Assembly (NCBI GenBank): GCA_036389835.1 | Contig: DASVWC010000052.1 | Span: 57,014-121,013, forward strand | Origin: AC-37 sp036389835 | Lineage (GTDB): Bacteria > Actinomycetota > Thermoleophilia > Solirubrobacterales > Thermoleophilaceae | DNA length: 64,000 nt | Direction: 5' to 3' | Shown: in pieces, positions 8,720-17,291 of the stretch | Numbering within the stretch: the first letter of the stretch is position 1 | Layout of the letters: every line of letters begins with the position of its first letter | Made by a program: the position numbers and the translations under genes | Notes under the pieces: generated by a model | What the model was told of the DNA's origin: nothing | The model's database searches: none | What the model saw: only the letters and a program-made list of their open reading frames with translations

Positions 8720-10355
8720 TCGCGTCGAACGCGTAGTGCAGGCCGAAGGCGTACTCGCCGCGGTCGTCCCACGCCGCGCTCCCGCCGAGCGAGTAGACCT
8801 GGTCGCCGAGCATCCCGATCGGCGGCCCGCGGTGCACGCGCCCGAGCGAGGCGCGGAGCATCCGCTCGCCGAGCGCGCGCCAGCGCGCGGGGCTCGACTC
8901 GCACGCGCCGCGCAGCGTCTCGCACGCCTGCGCGAGCCGCAGGGCTCCGGCCGCCGTGATCGTCCCGGCGGAGGTGTCGGTCGGCGCCGGGGCGGGGGCG
9001 TCGTAGTCGTACGGCGGGATGCCCGCGGCCGGCAGCCGCGCGGACACGTACGCCGCGGCCCGCTCGGCCACGGCCACGAGCGCGCGGTCGCGGAAGCGGG
9101 CGGCGGTGTCGGCGTACCCGTAGACCGCCCAGCCCTGGCCGCGCGCCCACGTGCTCGCGTCCGAGTAGCCCTGCCGCGTGCCGACCGAGACCACGTGGCC
9201 GTCCACGCGCGAGGCGACGACCGACTGAGCGGTGGACCCGTCGGCGCGTACGAGCAGAGGCTCGAGCGCCCGCGCGTGACGGAGCGCCAGCTCGCGGTAG
9301 CGCGCGTCCCCGCGCTCGCGCCACGCCCACCCGAGCAGGCCGAGGTTCATCATGCTGTCCACGATCGTCTCGCTCTCCTCGGCCGAGGCGCAGCGCCGGC
9401 ACGGGCCGCCGGCCTCGTAGGTCGGGATCGTGCCGACCGCCTCGTTGCCGGCGGCGAGCTCGACCAGCGTGTTCGCCGCCGTGACGGCGGAGCGGCGCAG
9501 CCGCTTGCACGCCGAGGAGCCGCGCGCCCTGCCGCCGCACTCGCGGTCGTGCGCGGCGGCTGAGGAGAGCAGGTAGCGGAAGCCCTGGTCGTGGATCGCC
9601 TCGCGCTCGCGGCCGCGGTGGCGGTCGGTGGCCACGCGCGCCCAGCCGGCGAAGGGGGCGTGCGGGCCGGTCAGGTCGGCGGCGAGCCAGAGCATCCCCG
9701 GCCAGAAGCCGTCGGTCCAGTCGCGCGTGAAGCGCAGCAGCGAGTCGACATCGCCGATCCCGACGGGGAAGCGGCCGGCCGGCGTGCGCGCGTGCAGCTC
9801 GGCGAGACGGTGCAGGAGGGCGGCGCGGCGGTCGTCGCGGCGGGTGGCCACGAGGGCGGTCGCCTGGGCCGAGCCCTCGGCCACGCGCAGCCGCAGCTCG
9901 TCGCCGAGCTCAAGCGGTGGGGTGAAGTCCTGCCCGTCGATCGCGAGCAGCGGCTCGGAGCCGCCCGCCAGCTCGATGTGGCGCCAGCCGCCGGAGCGCC
10001 AGCTCGACTCGGGGAGGACGACCGGCTCGGAGCCGGGCAGGCGCAGCGTGACGGCGCCGCCGGCATCGGTGTCGAGGCGCAGCCGGCTCGAGCCGAGCTC
10101 CACCAGCACCGTGCTCTCGGGCGCGGGGCGCAGGTCGAGTGACAGCGACCACGGCTGGCGCGGGAGCTCGCGGCGGACCGACGCCGGCGCGGCGAGCCGC
10201 AGGCCCTGCCCGTCGGGCAGCCCGATGCGGCGCACCTGCCTGGTCTCGCGGGCGGGCGCGAGGTCGTCGGCCACCACGTCGGGGAGCGGAGCCGCGCTCG
10301 CGGGCATGGCCGCGCAGGCCGCGGTCAGGCAGGCGAGGAGGAGGGCTCGCTTCAC
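8697..10355 (-). CDS. Secreted GH88-like glycosidase (unsaturated glucuronyl hydrolase type)
   Basis: The C-terminal 350 residues carry the GH88/UGL toroid signatures: VDSMMNLGLLGWAW with the catalytic-type Asp, RQGYSDASTWARGQGWAVYGY, and SAGTITAAGALRLAQ. The family hydrolyses unsaturated uronyl residues left by polysaccharide lyases. The N-terminal part (about 30-170) is beta-rich and may be a laminin-G-like or carbohydrate-binding module. The GTG at 10355 gives a clean signal peptide (MKRALLLACLTAACAA); alternatives are ATG at 10373 and 10388. Its last 23 bases overlap the convergent methyltransferase. Confidence 0.8.
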   Translation of the reverse strand: MKRALLLACLTAACAAMPASAAPLPDVVADDLAPARETRQVRRIGLPDGQGLRLAAPASVRRELPRQPWSLSLDLRPAPESTVLVELGSSRLRLDTDAGGAVTLRLPGSEPVVLPESSWRSGGWRHIELAGGSEPLLAIDGQDFTPPLELGDELRLRVAEGSAQATALVATRRDDRRAALLHRLAELHARTPAGRFPVGIGDVDSLLRFTRDWTDGFWPGMLWLAADLTGPHAPFAGWARVATDRHRGREREAIHDQGFRYLLSSAAAHDRECGGRARGSSACKRLRRSAVTAANTLVELAAGNEAVGTIPTYEAGGPCRRCASAEESETIVDSMMNLGLLGWAWRERGDARYRELALRHARALEPLLVRADGSTAQSVVASRVDGHVVSVGTRQGYSDASTWARGQGWAVYGYADTAARFRDRALVAVAERAAAYVSARLPAAGIPPYDYDAPAPAPTDTSAGTITAAGALRLAQACETLRGACESSPARWRALGERMLRASLGRVHRGPPIGMLGDQVYSLGGSAAWDDRGEYAFGLHYAFDAIRRERSR

Positions 10356-10417
10356 GTACGCGAGGCTAGTCATGCCCGCACTGAACACCCGAACCCGGAA
10401 CTAGACTCGCCGCCCGG

Positions 10418-10491
10418 GCCCCCGTAGCTCAGTGGATCAGAGCGAGGGACTTCTAATCCCTAGGTCGCTGGTTCGAATCCAGCCGGGGGCG
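10418..10491 (+). tRNA. tRNA-Arg (TCT)
   Basis: The acceptor strands GCCCCCG and CGGGGGC pair fully, with discriminator G10491. The anticodon stem AGGGA/TCCCT encloses loop CTTCTAA, giving anticodon TCT (codons AGA/AGG, rare in such a GC-rich genome). The T arm is GCTGGTTCGAATCCAGC. CCA is not encoded. Confidence 0.96.
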
Positions 10492-10911
10492 CTACGGGGC
10501 CGGTGCCACTTCCTCGGGGAACTCCGGCAGCAGCTCGGCCACGCGCTCGGGCGCGGCGAACATCCGCTCCACGAACTCCTCCCAGCGCAGAGCCGGGCGC
10601 ATGGTGATGCGCAGGCGGGTCGCGCCGCCGCCGAGGTTCCAGGCCTCGTGCGGCACGCCGGGCGGCGCCACGACCGACTCGCCGGGCCCCGCCTCGTGCT
10701 CGGCGTCGCCGATCCGGAAGCCGGCGCGGCCCTCCAGGACCTCCCAGGTCTCCTCCATCCCGGGGTGCACGTGGGGCACCGTGCGGTGGTCGGGCCGCGT
10801 CCAGAGATCCTCCATCTCGAGCAGCTCGCCGCCGGTGTCCGCTGCCCTCCGAACGAAGGTGATCCGCTCCCCTGTCAGGGGGTTGACGACCTCGTCGCGA
10901 ATCCCCGGCAT
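10492..10911 (-). CDS. Cupin-domain protein
   Basis: The product has one cupin barrel: HVHPGMEETWEVLEG (motif 1, with His, His, Glu) and GESVVAPPGVPHEAWN (motif 2), with a short C-terminal helix. These residues normally bind one divalent metal. The role is unknown (isomerase, dioxygenase or sensor). The start at ATG 10911 is preferred, because an upstream ATG at 10938 would run across the start of the divergent epimerase. The stop abuts the 3' end of tRNA-Arg. Confidence 0.88.
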   Translation of the reverse strand: MPGIRDEVVNPLTGERITFVRRAADTGGELLEMEDLWTRPDHRTVPHVHPGMEETWEVLEGRAGFRIGDAEHEAGPGESVVAPPGVPHEAWNLGGGATRLRITMRPALRWEEFVERMFAAPERVAELLPEFPEEVAPAP

Positions 10912-10931
10912 GGCGCTAGAGTCTCGCAGCG

Positions 10932-11873
<942 letters not shown>

Positions 11874-11881
11874 CGGTTGCC

Positions 11882-12154
11882 GTGTCCTCGTCGGAAGCCA
11901 AGAACCTCGAGGCGATCTCCAAGGCGATCGACCAGCACAACGCCAACTGCCCGTTCCCGGCGGTGGCGGTCGTGATGAACCCGTTCGAGGTGGAGCGGCT
12001 GGGCTGGGACTCGATCCGCGGCCTGCCGATCCGCAGCGACCCGGCCGTGGGCACCGGCGCCTTCCGCATCGTGTGCGGGGGCGACGAGGTGGACGAGGGC
12101 GCCGAGGAGGCCGTGGAGGCCGTGTCGACGACCGAGGTGCCGGCCGGGCGCTAG
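11882..12154 (+). CDS. Small protein, unknown
   Basis: A 90-residue frame begins with GTG 8 bases after the epimerase stop and probably shares its operon. It reads SSSEAKNLEAISKAIDQH, then FPAVAVVMNPFEVERLGW and GAFRIVCGGDE, and has an acidic tail. The composition and codon-position GC look like a real gene. A mixed alpha/beta fold is likely, but no family is recognised. Confidence 0.65.
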   Translation: MSSSEAKNLEAISKAIDQHNANCPFPAVAVVMNPFEVERLGWDSIRGLPIRSDPAVGTGAFRIVCGGDEVDEGAEEAVEAVSTTEVPAGR

Positions 12155-12163
12155 CGGCGCGCG

Positions 12164-12205
12164 CGGGCCGCGGGGCGCGGGCCGCGGGGCGCGGGCCGCG
12201 CGGGC
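12164..12205. repeat. GC-only tandem repeat
   Basis: A 14-base unit (CGGGCCGCGGGGCG) is repeated about three times in the non-coding space before tRNA-His. The surrounding 12155-12410 region holds no supported gene. Confidence 0.6.
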
Positions 12206-12410
12206 GCTGGCGCTGGCCGCTGGCGCCGTCGCGTCACCGTCCGTAACGCTCCCGTAACTCCCGCGGACGCGCCCCGGCCTAACCGTCCTGCCTAACCGTC
12301 GCTATGCGACGCCTATCCAGGACGCTTGCCGCCCCGGTGGGGCGAGGATGCGAACGCACCGTTACATGAGACGCACGGCCGCGATCGCCGCTAGCCTCCT
12401 GGCGACGCTT

Positions 12411-12484
12411 GGTGGGCGTAGCTCAGCTGGTAGAGCTCCTGGTTGTGGTCCAGGCGGTCGCGGGTTCGAGTCCCGTCGCTCACC
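12411..12484 (+). tRNA. tRNA-His (GTG)
   Basis: The acceptor strands GTGGGCG and CGCTCAC pair with one G-T wobble. G12411 can pair with C12484, which is the extra G-1:C73 pair diagnostic of tRNA-His. The anticodon stem CCTGG/CCAGG encloses TTGTGGT, giving anticodon GTG. The T arm is GCGGGTTCGAGTCCCGT. Confidence 0.96.
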
Positions 12485-12533
12485 CCTCGAGAAGCTCCGC
12501 CATCCCGTCCTCGACGACCCCGAACGCGCGCGG

Positions 12534-13472
12534 CTAGAGCACCGGACGCGCCCGGTGCAGCGCCTGCTCCATCCGCTCCAGCTGCACCACCCGGCGGCCG
12601 AGCGGCGGGTGGGTGGCCCAGAGCCGCCGGATCCCGTGCGCCTCGCGCGTGGGCAGTACGTAGAAGAGGTCGCCGGCGCCGGCCACGCGGAGGTCGCGCC
12701 TGGGGATTCGGTCGAGCCGGCCCGACAGCTCCAGCAGGGCCGAGGCGAGCGCCGACGGGGAGCCGGTGAGCAGAGCCCCGCCGCGATCGGCCGCGAGTTC
12801 GCGGTGCCGCGACGCGATCCGTCCTGTCAGCGCCGCCGGGAGCAGGACGGGTAGGAGGAGCAGGGCGAGGCCGATCGCCGCGTACATCGCGCGGCCGCCC
12901 TCCTCGTACATGTCCCGGAGCCCGGCCACGAGCCAGGAGGCCGGCCCGGCGACGAAGGTCATCACACGGGCGTCTCCATTCGCTATGTGGGTCAGCTCGT
13001 GTGCCAGCACAGCCGCGAGCTGGTCGTCGCTCAGACGCTGGACCAGCGTGGTCGTGACGTGCACGCGCGGCCTGCCGGTCAGCCCCACCGTCGTCCAGCA
13101 GAGCGGCGCGTCGGCCCAGAAGAGGTCGGCACGTGGCAAGGGCACGTCCGCGAGCGTCGCGAGGCGGACCAGATGCCCCTCGACGTTCCGCACGGCCTCC
13201 TCGCGCGTGAAACCGGCGAGATCATGCTTGTCGGGATCGAAGCTCGCCCGATAGCGCATCCGGTCAGCCGCCTCGCGCGACGTGACGAATCCGGCCGCCG
13301 CGATCACGACGATGAACAGGGCGGGCTGCCAGCCGTCCTCGACGCTGACCGCGAGCCACACGACGGCCCCGAGCAGCGCGGCGGTGAAGAGCGCGCCGAG
13401 CAGCAGCGCGATCACCATCCGGACCTGCAGCCCGAGATCCGCCGGGAACAGCTCACGACCGCCCGTTGCCAC
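12534..13472 (-). CDS. M48-family membrane metalloprotease (HtpX-like)
   Basis: The 312-residue protein has two N-terminal membrane helices (about 18-40 and 45-62). It then has the zinc motif HELTHIANGD (HExxH, about residues 148-157), two more hydrophobic segments (about 162-180 and 190-212), and RHRELAADRGGALL, which supplies the third zinc ligand Glu. HtpX-like proteases degrade damaged membrane proteins. The region PRVHVTTTLVQRLSDDQLAAVLAHELTH is typical of the family. It is convergent with tRNA-His. Confidence 0.93.
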   Translation of the reverse strand: MATGGRELFPADLGLQVRMVIALLLGALFTAALLGAVVWLAVSVEDGWQPALFIVVIAAAGFVTSREAADRMRYRASFDPDKHDLAGFTREEAVRNVEGHLVRLATLADVPLPRADLFWADAPLCWTTVGLTGRPRVHVTTTLVQRLSDDQLAAVLAHELTHIANGDARVMTFVAGPASWLVAGLRDMYEEGGRAMYAAIGLALLLLPVLLPAALTGRIASRHRELAADRGGALLTGSPSALASALLELSGRLDRIPRRDLRVAGAGDLFYVLPTREAHGIRRLWATHPPLGRRVVQLERMEQALHRARPVL

Positions 13473-13607
13473 GCCCTGGGAGGCTAACCCCCGCTCCGGA
13501 AGGGTCGCGCGGATCGAGCGCGGCGTCGGCTGCGTGAGGAGCGCCCGGTCAGCCGCTGTGAGGCTGGAGCGCTGACCTCAGGCTCGCGCGCCGGTAGCCT
13601 GCGGCCC

Positions 13608-14564
13608 ATGCTCGACCGCGTGGTGGAGCGGATCTGGATGCACGCCAGAGCCACCCTCGCCGGCACGGCAAGCCCCCGCTCCTCGTCCGAGGTGGCGGTC
13701 GACCACGCCGTCCTGCACGTCCTCGGGGTAGGCCGCGAGGCCGCCAACCGCGTCCTCTTCGATCCTGACCTGACGCTGTCGGACTTCGAGCGCTGGATCG
13801 AGGACCAGAACGGCAGCTCGGTCCCGCCCTGGCGACTCGCCCGCGCGCGTGAGATCACCGGCGCGGCGGGACGCGACCCGGAGGTGCAGCGACGGATCGA
13901 CGCGATCGACGCGGCCCCACCCGCACTGGGCGACGACGACCTCGTCTTCTTTCAGGAACACGGATACGTGGTCCTGCGCGAGGCGGTCGGCGCCGACCTT
14001 CGCGACGCGCTGGCCGACGCCGTCCCGCGCCACCTGCACGGCCGCACGCAGGGCATCATGGTCCAGCTCTTCGACCATCCGGCGCAGCGCGCGATCCGGG
14101 AGCTGCCGCGCATCCACAAGGCATTCGCCCAGCTGTGGGGAACGGCGGACCTGATCGCGACCACCGACCGCTGCGGCTTCAACCCCCCGGAGTCCGACGG
14201 CGTGCCGTTCCCCGGCCCGCACCTGCACCTGGACCTGCGGAGCCTCGAGCCCTCGATCCCGTTCGGGCTCGGGGGCCTGATCTACCTGACCGACACGCCG
14301 GCCGAGCAGGGCGCGTTCCAGTGCGTACCGGGCTTCCACCGCCGGATCGACCGCGAGCCGCCGGCGAGCCGCGCCCTGTCCAGCATGGAGGGCCAGCCGA
14401 TCCCGGGCGCTGCCGGCGACATGGTGATCTGGCATCACGCGCTGCCGCACGGCGCGACGCCGAACCGTGGCGAGCGACCGCGCATCGTCCAGTACCTCAA
14501 GCTCTACCCGCCACCGCTCGGATCCTTCGCGAATCCCACCGCTGCGCCCGCATCTACTGCGTGA
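13608..14564 (+). CDS. Phytanoyl-CoA dioxygenase (PhyH) family oxygenase
   Basis: The 318-residue Fe(II)/2-oxoglutarate-dependent oxygenase shows FFQEHGYVVLREAV, the HxD iron ligands in HLHLDL, and GGLIYLTDTPAEQGAFQCVPGFHRR. WHHALPHGATPNRGERPRIVQY supplies the distal His and the 2-oxoglutarate Arg. An N-terminal extension of about 100 residues precedes the double-stranded beta-helix and is unexplained. PhyH enzymes hydroxylate small molecules or lipids. Its stop is one base from the convergent MFS exporter, so a link with the exporter and mini-ORFs is possible but unproven. Confidence 0.88.
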   Translation: MLDRVVERIWMHARATLAGTASPRSSSEVAVDHAVLHVLGVGREAANRVLFDPDLTLSDFERWIEDQNGSSVPPWRLARAREITGAAGRDPEVQRRIDAIDAAPPALGDDDLVFFQEHGYVVLREAVGADLRDALADAVPRHLHGRTQGIMVQLFDHPAQRAIRELPRIHKAFAQLWGTADLIATTDRCGFNPPESDGVPFPGPHLHLDLRSLEPSIPFGLGGLIYLTDTPAEQGAFQCVPGFHRRIDREPPASRALSSMEGQPIPGAAGDMVIWHHALPHGATPNRGERPRIVQYLKLYPPPLGSFANPTAAPASTA

Positions 14565-14565
14565 G

Positions 14566-15840
14566 CTACTCGCCGTAGGGCGTCTCGATCGCGGGCGTGG
14601 CCACGGCGAACGCGGACGCCTCGTAGCCGGCGGCGCGCGGCCGCAGCAGCGCCATGGCGGCAACCGCGGCGAGCGCGATCTCCGCGCCGGCGTTCAGCAG
14701 CATCAGCTCGCGCGGGTCGGTGAGTGCCGTCAGCACGCCTGCCAGCAGGAAGCCGGCGACGAAGCCCCAGGCGGCGAGCCACTCGACCGCGGCGAAGGCG
14801 CGACCGTGCAGGCGCGGAGCGACCTCGGACTGGAGCAGCAGCCGCTCGTGGACGACGGCGAGCCCGTTGCCGCAGCCGGCGACCGCGAAGGCCGCGACCG
14901 CCGGGCCGATCGCCGGCGAGACGCCGATCGCGAGCCCGCCCGCTCCGAGCAGGGCGAGGCCGCGAACGAACCCGCGCTTCAGGCTGAGCGCGTCGCCGCC
15001 GGAGCCGCGCAGCGAGCCGCCGACGAAGCCGAGCCCGTAGGCCGCCGCGAGCGCCGCGTAGCCGGCCGTGCCGGAGCCGAGCTCGTCGGTCGCGAACGGC
15101 AGCTCGACGACGTTGTAGACGGCGCCCAGCAACGCCCCGATCGCCGACGCGGCGACGATCAGGCGCAGCAGCGGCATCCCGGCCAGCGCAGCGAGCCCCT
15201 CGCGCGCCTCGGCGAGCAGCGAGCGCCCCGCCGCGGGGCGGGCGGCGTCGGCGACGGGCGCGCCGAAGCGCAGCCGGGCGAGGATCGCCGCCGAGATCGC
15301 GAACGTGGCGCCGTTCGCGAGCAGGAGCTCCTCGGGCCCGACCGCGAGCAGGGCGAGCGCGGCGAGGGCGGGACCGGCGACGAAGCCGGCCTGGGAGGTG
15401 GCCCCGTAGAGCGACGTGGCGGCGGCCGAGCGCTCCTCGCGCACGAGGCTCGGCAGGGCCGCCATGGTGGCCGGCCGGAACAGGGCCGTACCGACGCCCG
15501 CGACGAGGGCGAACGCGACGGTCGCCGCCAGGCTCCCCGCGAGGGCGACGCCCACGAACGCGACGGCACGCACGGCGTCGGCGAGGACGGCGCAGCGGCG
15601 CCGCGACCAGCGGTCGGCGGCCGCGCCGAGGAGCGGCCCGAGCACCATGGCCGGGGCGAAGTCCGCGAGCAGCACCAGGCTGATCGCCCAGGGCGAGTGG
15701 AGGCGGTCGTACGCCACCACGAGGAGCGCGACGTAGCCGGCGCCGGTGCCGAGCGCCGACTGGGCCAGGGCGACGAAGAACCAGCGTGCGTGCCGCTCGC
15801 TCCGCAGCAGTGAGAGCGCGGGAGTCACGACAGCGCGCAC
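14566..15840 (-). CDS. MFS transporter (12-TM exporter type)
   Basis: The 424-residue protein has about twelve membrane segments and the MFS motif-A-like loop LLGAAADRWSRRRCAVLAD between TM2 and TM3. It resembles the MFS_3/enterobactin-exporter-like group, proton-driven efflux pumps for siderophores, drugs or small peptides. It starts with GTG at 15840, 72 bases downstream of two hexapeptide mini-ORFs on the same strand. They may be its cargo or its translational regulators. Confidence 0.92.
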   Translation of the reverse strand: MRAVVTPALSLLRSERHARWFFVALAQSALGTGAGYVALLVVAYDRLHSPWAISLVLLADFAPAMVLGPLLGAAADRWSRRRCAVLADAVRAVAFVGVALAGSLAATVAFALVAGVGTALFRPATMAALPSLVREERSAAATSLYGATSQAGFVAGPALAALALLAVGPEELLLANGATFAISAAILARLRFGAPVADAARPAAGRSLLAEAREGLAALAGMPLLRLIVAASAIGALLGAVYNVVELPFATDELGSGTAGYAALAAAYGLGFVGGSLRGSGGDALSLKRGFVRGLALLGAGGLAIGVSPAIGPAVAAFAVAGCGNGLAVVHERLLLQSEVAPRLHGRAFAAVEWLAAWGFVAGFLLAGVLTALTDPRELMLLNAGAEIALAAVAAMALLRPRAAGYEASAFAVATPAIETPYGE

Positions 15841-15912
15841 CGCCGGAGCCAGCTGGCGGTGCGCGCGCCACGGTGGTGGGCGCGGTCGCGGCCTGCTCGG
15901 CCGCTCCGCGCG

Positions 15913-15933
15913 CTAGTACTTGCCGTAGGGCAT
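15913..15933 (-). CDS. Hexapeptide mini-ORF MPYGKY
   Basis: ATG-CCC-TAC-GGC-AAG-TAC-TAG encodes MPYGKY. A near-perfect Shine-Dalgarno (GAGGAGG) lies four bases before the ATG. It is the second of two tandem copies exactly 60 bases apart. The copies preserve length, sequence (Lys versus Arg at position 5) and ribosome-binding site, while their stop codons differ (TAG versus TAA). It lies upstream of the MFS gene on the same strand. It could be a minimal RiPP precursor or a leader peptide. Confidence 0.55.
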   Translation of the reverse strand: MPYGKY

Positions 15934-15972
15934 GGAGCCTCCTCTTCGTGGGTCGGCGGACCGTGGCTCGGC

Positions 15973-15993
15973 TTAGTAGCGCCCGTAGGGCAT
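15973..15993 (-). CDS. Hexapeptide mini-ORF MPYGRY
   Basis: ATG-CCC-TAC-GGG-CGC-TAC-TAA encodes MPYGRY, with AGAGGAGG ending four bases before the ATG. Compared with the downstream copy, Gly has a different third base and Arg replaces Lys, so the peptide is kept while the DNA has diverged. That pattern favours selection on the peptide. Its transcription start is unknown; it lies between a hairpin (16035-16065) and the second copy. Confidence 0.55.
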   Translation of the reverse strand: MPYGRY

Positions 15994-16034
15994 GTGGCCT
16001 CCTCTCGGCGAGTCCGGATGAGCATGCGATCCAC

Positions 16035-16065
16035 CCTCTCACGGCCCCGTGGGGGCCGCAAGAGG
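16035..16065 (-). terminator. Strong hairpin downstream of the SnoaL operon
   Basis: CGGCCCC (16042-16048) and GGGGCCG (16052-16058) form a perfect 7-bp stem with a 3-base loop. It is extended after a small internal loop by CCTCT/AGAGG. It lies 14 bases past the SnoaL gene stop and before the mini-ORFs. Without a U-run it may be a terminator or a leader structure. Confidence 0.45.
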
Positions 16066-16079
16066 GGCGGGGCAAGCCG

Positions 16080-16463
16080 TCAAGCGGGCCGGGCGCCAGC
16101 CGCCGCGCGCGCCTCCTGGAACGGCAGCCGGTCGAACAGGAACCGGCTGCGCACGATCTTCCCGTCCTCGACCGTTACGCACTCCGCGCCGGGCGCGCTC
16201 GGCACCAGCGCGGTCTCGGTGTCGTACATGATCAGCGCCGTCTCGTCGTCGCCGAAGGCGGCGATCAGCTCGGCGCCTTGGAGCATCCGCACGAAGGGCC
16301 CGAGGAACTCGCGATAGGCCTGCTCGCCCTCGACGCGGCCCGCCGGCGCGTCGCAGACGACGTCGCCGGCCACGCAGTCCATGGCGCGCTCGAGGTCCTT
16401 GCTCGTCCACGCCTCGTAGTAGGCGAGCGCCACCTCCAGCGCCCTCCCCCTGCTCTCGCTCAC
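16080..16463 (-). CDS. SnoaL-like domain protein
   Basis: The 127-residue NTF2-like fold shows ALEVALAYYEAWTSKDLERAMDCVAGDVVCDAP, EGEQAYREFLGPFV, ALIMYDTETALVP, and a VEDGKIVRSRFLFDRLPF end. It starts with GTG at 16463, overlapping the AHSA1 stop (GTGA), with an AAGGAG ribosome-binding site. It is the last gene of a three-gene ArsR-AHSA1-SnoaL operon. The ligand is unknown. Confidence 0.85.
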   Translation of the reverse strand: MSESRGRALEVALAYYEAWTSKDLERAMDCVAGDVVCDAPAGRVEGEQAYREFLGPFVRMLQGAELIAAFGDDETALIMYDTETALVPSAPGAECVTVEDGKIVRSRFLFDRLPFQEARAAAGARPA

Positions 16464-16930
16464 AGCGGCTCCTTTCGTTCGATCGCCCACGGGTCGGGGC
16501 CCGGGTCGCCTCCGCCCGCCGCGACGGCGAGCCGCGGCAGGTAGTGCTCCCAGCCGCGCCGGTGCGACGCGGCCTCCTCCGCGCCCGGCAGGTCGCGATG
16601 TCGCAGCCGCAGCCGCGTGCCCGCGCCCTGCGGGACGAGCTCGAACTCGACCGTGCTCGAGCCCGGCGGCACGGGGCTGCCCTCGTGCTCCCAGCCCCAC
16701 GTGTAGACGAGCCGCCGCGGCGGGTCGATCTCGACGAACTCGCCGCTCGCCACGCTTCCCGGCAGCACGCCGACCCGGTAGGCGCCCCCGGGGCGCAGGT
16801 CGAACGCCGCCGCCGTGCCCATCCAGCGCATCGCCTCGCCGGGCACGGTGAGCAGCTCCCACACCGTCTCCGGGCTCGCCGCGATCTCCACCTCGCGCTC
16901 CACCACGACCCGCTCAGCCGGTCCGGCCAC
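16460..16930 (-). CDS. SRPBCC/AHSA1-type START-like protein
   Basis: The 156-residue protein has the AHSA1 pattern EIAASPETVWELLTVPGEAMRWMG, FVEIDPPRRLVYTWGWE, and VEFELVPQGAGTRLRLRHRDLP. The fold is a hydrophobic-ligand cavity. Genes of this family are very commonly paired with ArsR regulators in actinobacteria, as here: it overlaps the ArsR gene by 17 bases and the SnoaL gene by 4. Confidence 0.9.
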   Translation of the reverse strand: MAGPAERVVVEREVEIAASPETVWELLTVPGEAMRWMGTAAAFDLRPGGAYRVGVLPGSVASGEFVEIDPPRRLVYTWGWEHEGSPVPPGSSTVEFELVPQGAGTRLRLRHRDLPGAEEAASHRRGWEHYLPRLAVAAGGGDPGPDPWAIERKEPL

Positions 16931-17234
16931 GCTTGCGGCGCTCCTTCTGCTCGGCCGCGCGCTTGAGCGCGTCGAGCCGCTCGTCCCAGAACCCCTCGAG
17001 GAAGGAGCGCAGCTCCACGAGTCCCTCCGGCCGGGCCCGGTAGAGGCGCCGCGTCCCCTCGCGCCGCTCGCTGACCAGGCCCGCCTCCTTCAGCACGCCC
17101 AGGTGCTGCGAGATCGCCGGCCGGGTCACGTCGAAGTGCTCGGCGATCGTGCCGGCCGACAGCTCGCCGTCCCGGACGAGCGTGAGGATCCGCCTCCTCC
17201 GCGGCTCGGCGATCGCTCTCAGCGCGGCGTTCAT
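16914..17234 (-). CDS. ArsR-family winged-helix repressor
   Basis: The 106-residue protein has the ArsR helix-turn-helix: LRAIAEPRRRRILTLVRDGELSAGTIAEHFDVTRPAISQHLGVLKEAGLVSERREGTRRLYR. No cysteine metal-binding box is present, so it probably senses a non-metal ligand or redox state, or acts with the AHSA1 partner. It leads the operon. A palindromic TAAGCA-TC-TGCTTA site lies just upstream, consistent with autoregulation. Confidence 0.93.
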   Translation of the reverse strand: MNAALRAIAEPRRRRILTLVRDGELSAGTIAEHFDVTRPAISQHLGVLKEAGLVSERREGTRRLYRARPEGLVELRSFLEGFWDERLDALKRAAEQKERRKRGRTG

Positions 17235-17247
17235 CGACGCCGCAGTA

Positions 17248-17284
17248 TAAGCATCTGCTTACGGAAGCGTTTGCTTACGCTTCC
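17248..17284. promoter_or_regulatory. Probable ArsR operator
   Basis: TAAGCA (17248-17253) and TGCTTA (17256-17261) are perfect inverted 6-mers around TC. They are followed by a second TGCTTA in TTTGCTTACGC, itself bounded by GGAAGCG...CGCTTCC. The AT-rich patch stands out from the surroundings and sits 14 bases before the ArsR start, as expected of an autoregulatory operator. Confidence 0.6.
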
Positions 17285-17291
17285 GCCGCGC

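Larger units (their letters stand above)
15901..16020 (-). repeat. Degenerate 60-bp tandem duplication carrying the mini-ORFs
   Basis: Two 60-base units (15901-15960 and 15961-16020) align without gaps over the stop codon, hexapeptide, start and Shine-Dalgarno. Identity is highest over CGTAGGGCATG and GCCTCCTCT (the PYG codons, start and SD) and low outside. The periodicity shows that a whole expression unit was duplicated. Confidence 0.6.

Noticed and set aside
12164..12205. Replication origin or regulatory array
   Set aside because: The GC-only repeat has no DnaA boxes or AT-rich unwinding region, and no replication genes nearby.
12348..12854. ORF spanning tRNA-His
   Set aside because: Its middle part is a translation of the tRNA sequence and its 3' part is antisense to the M48 protease.
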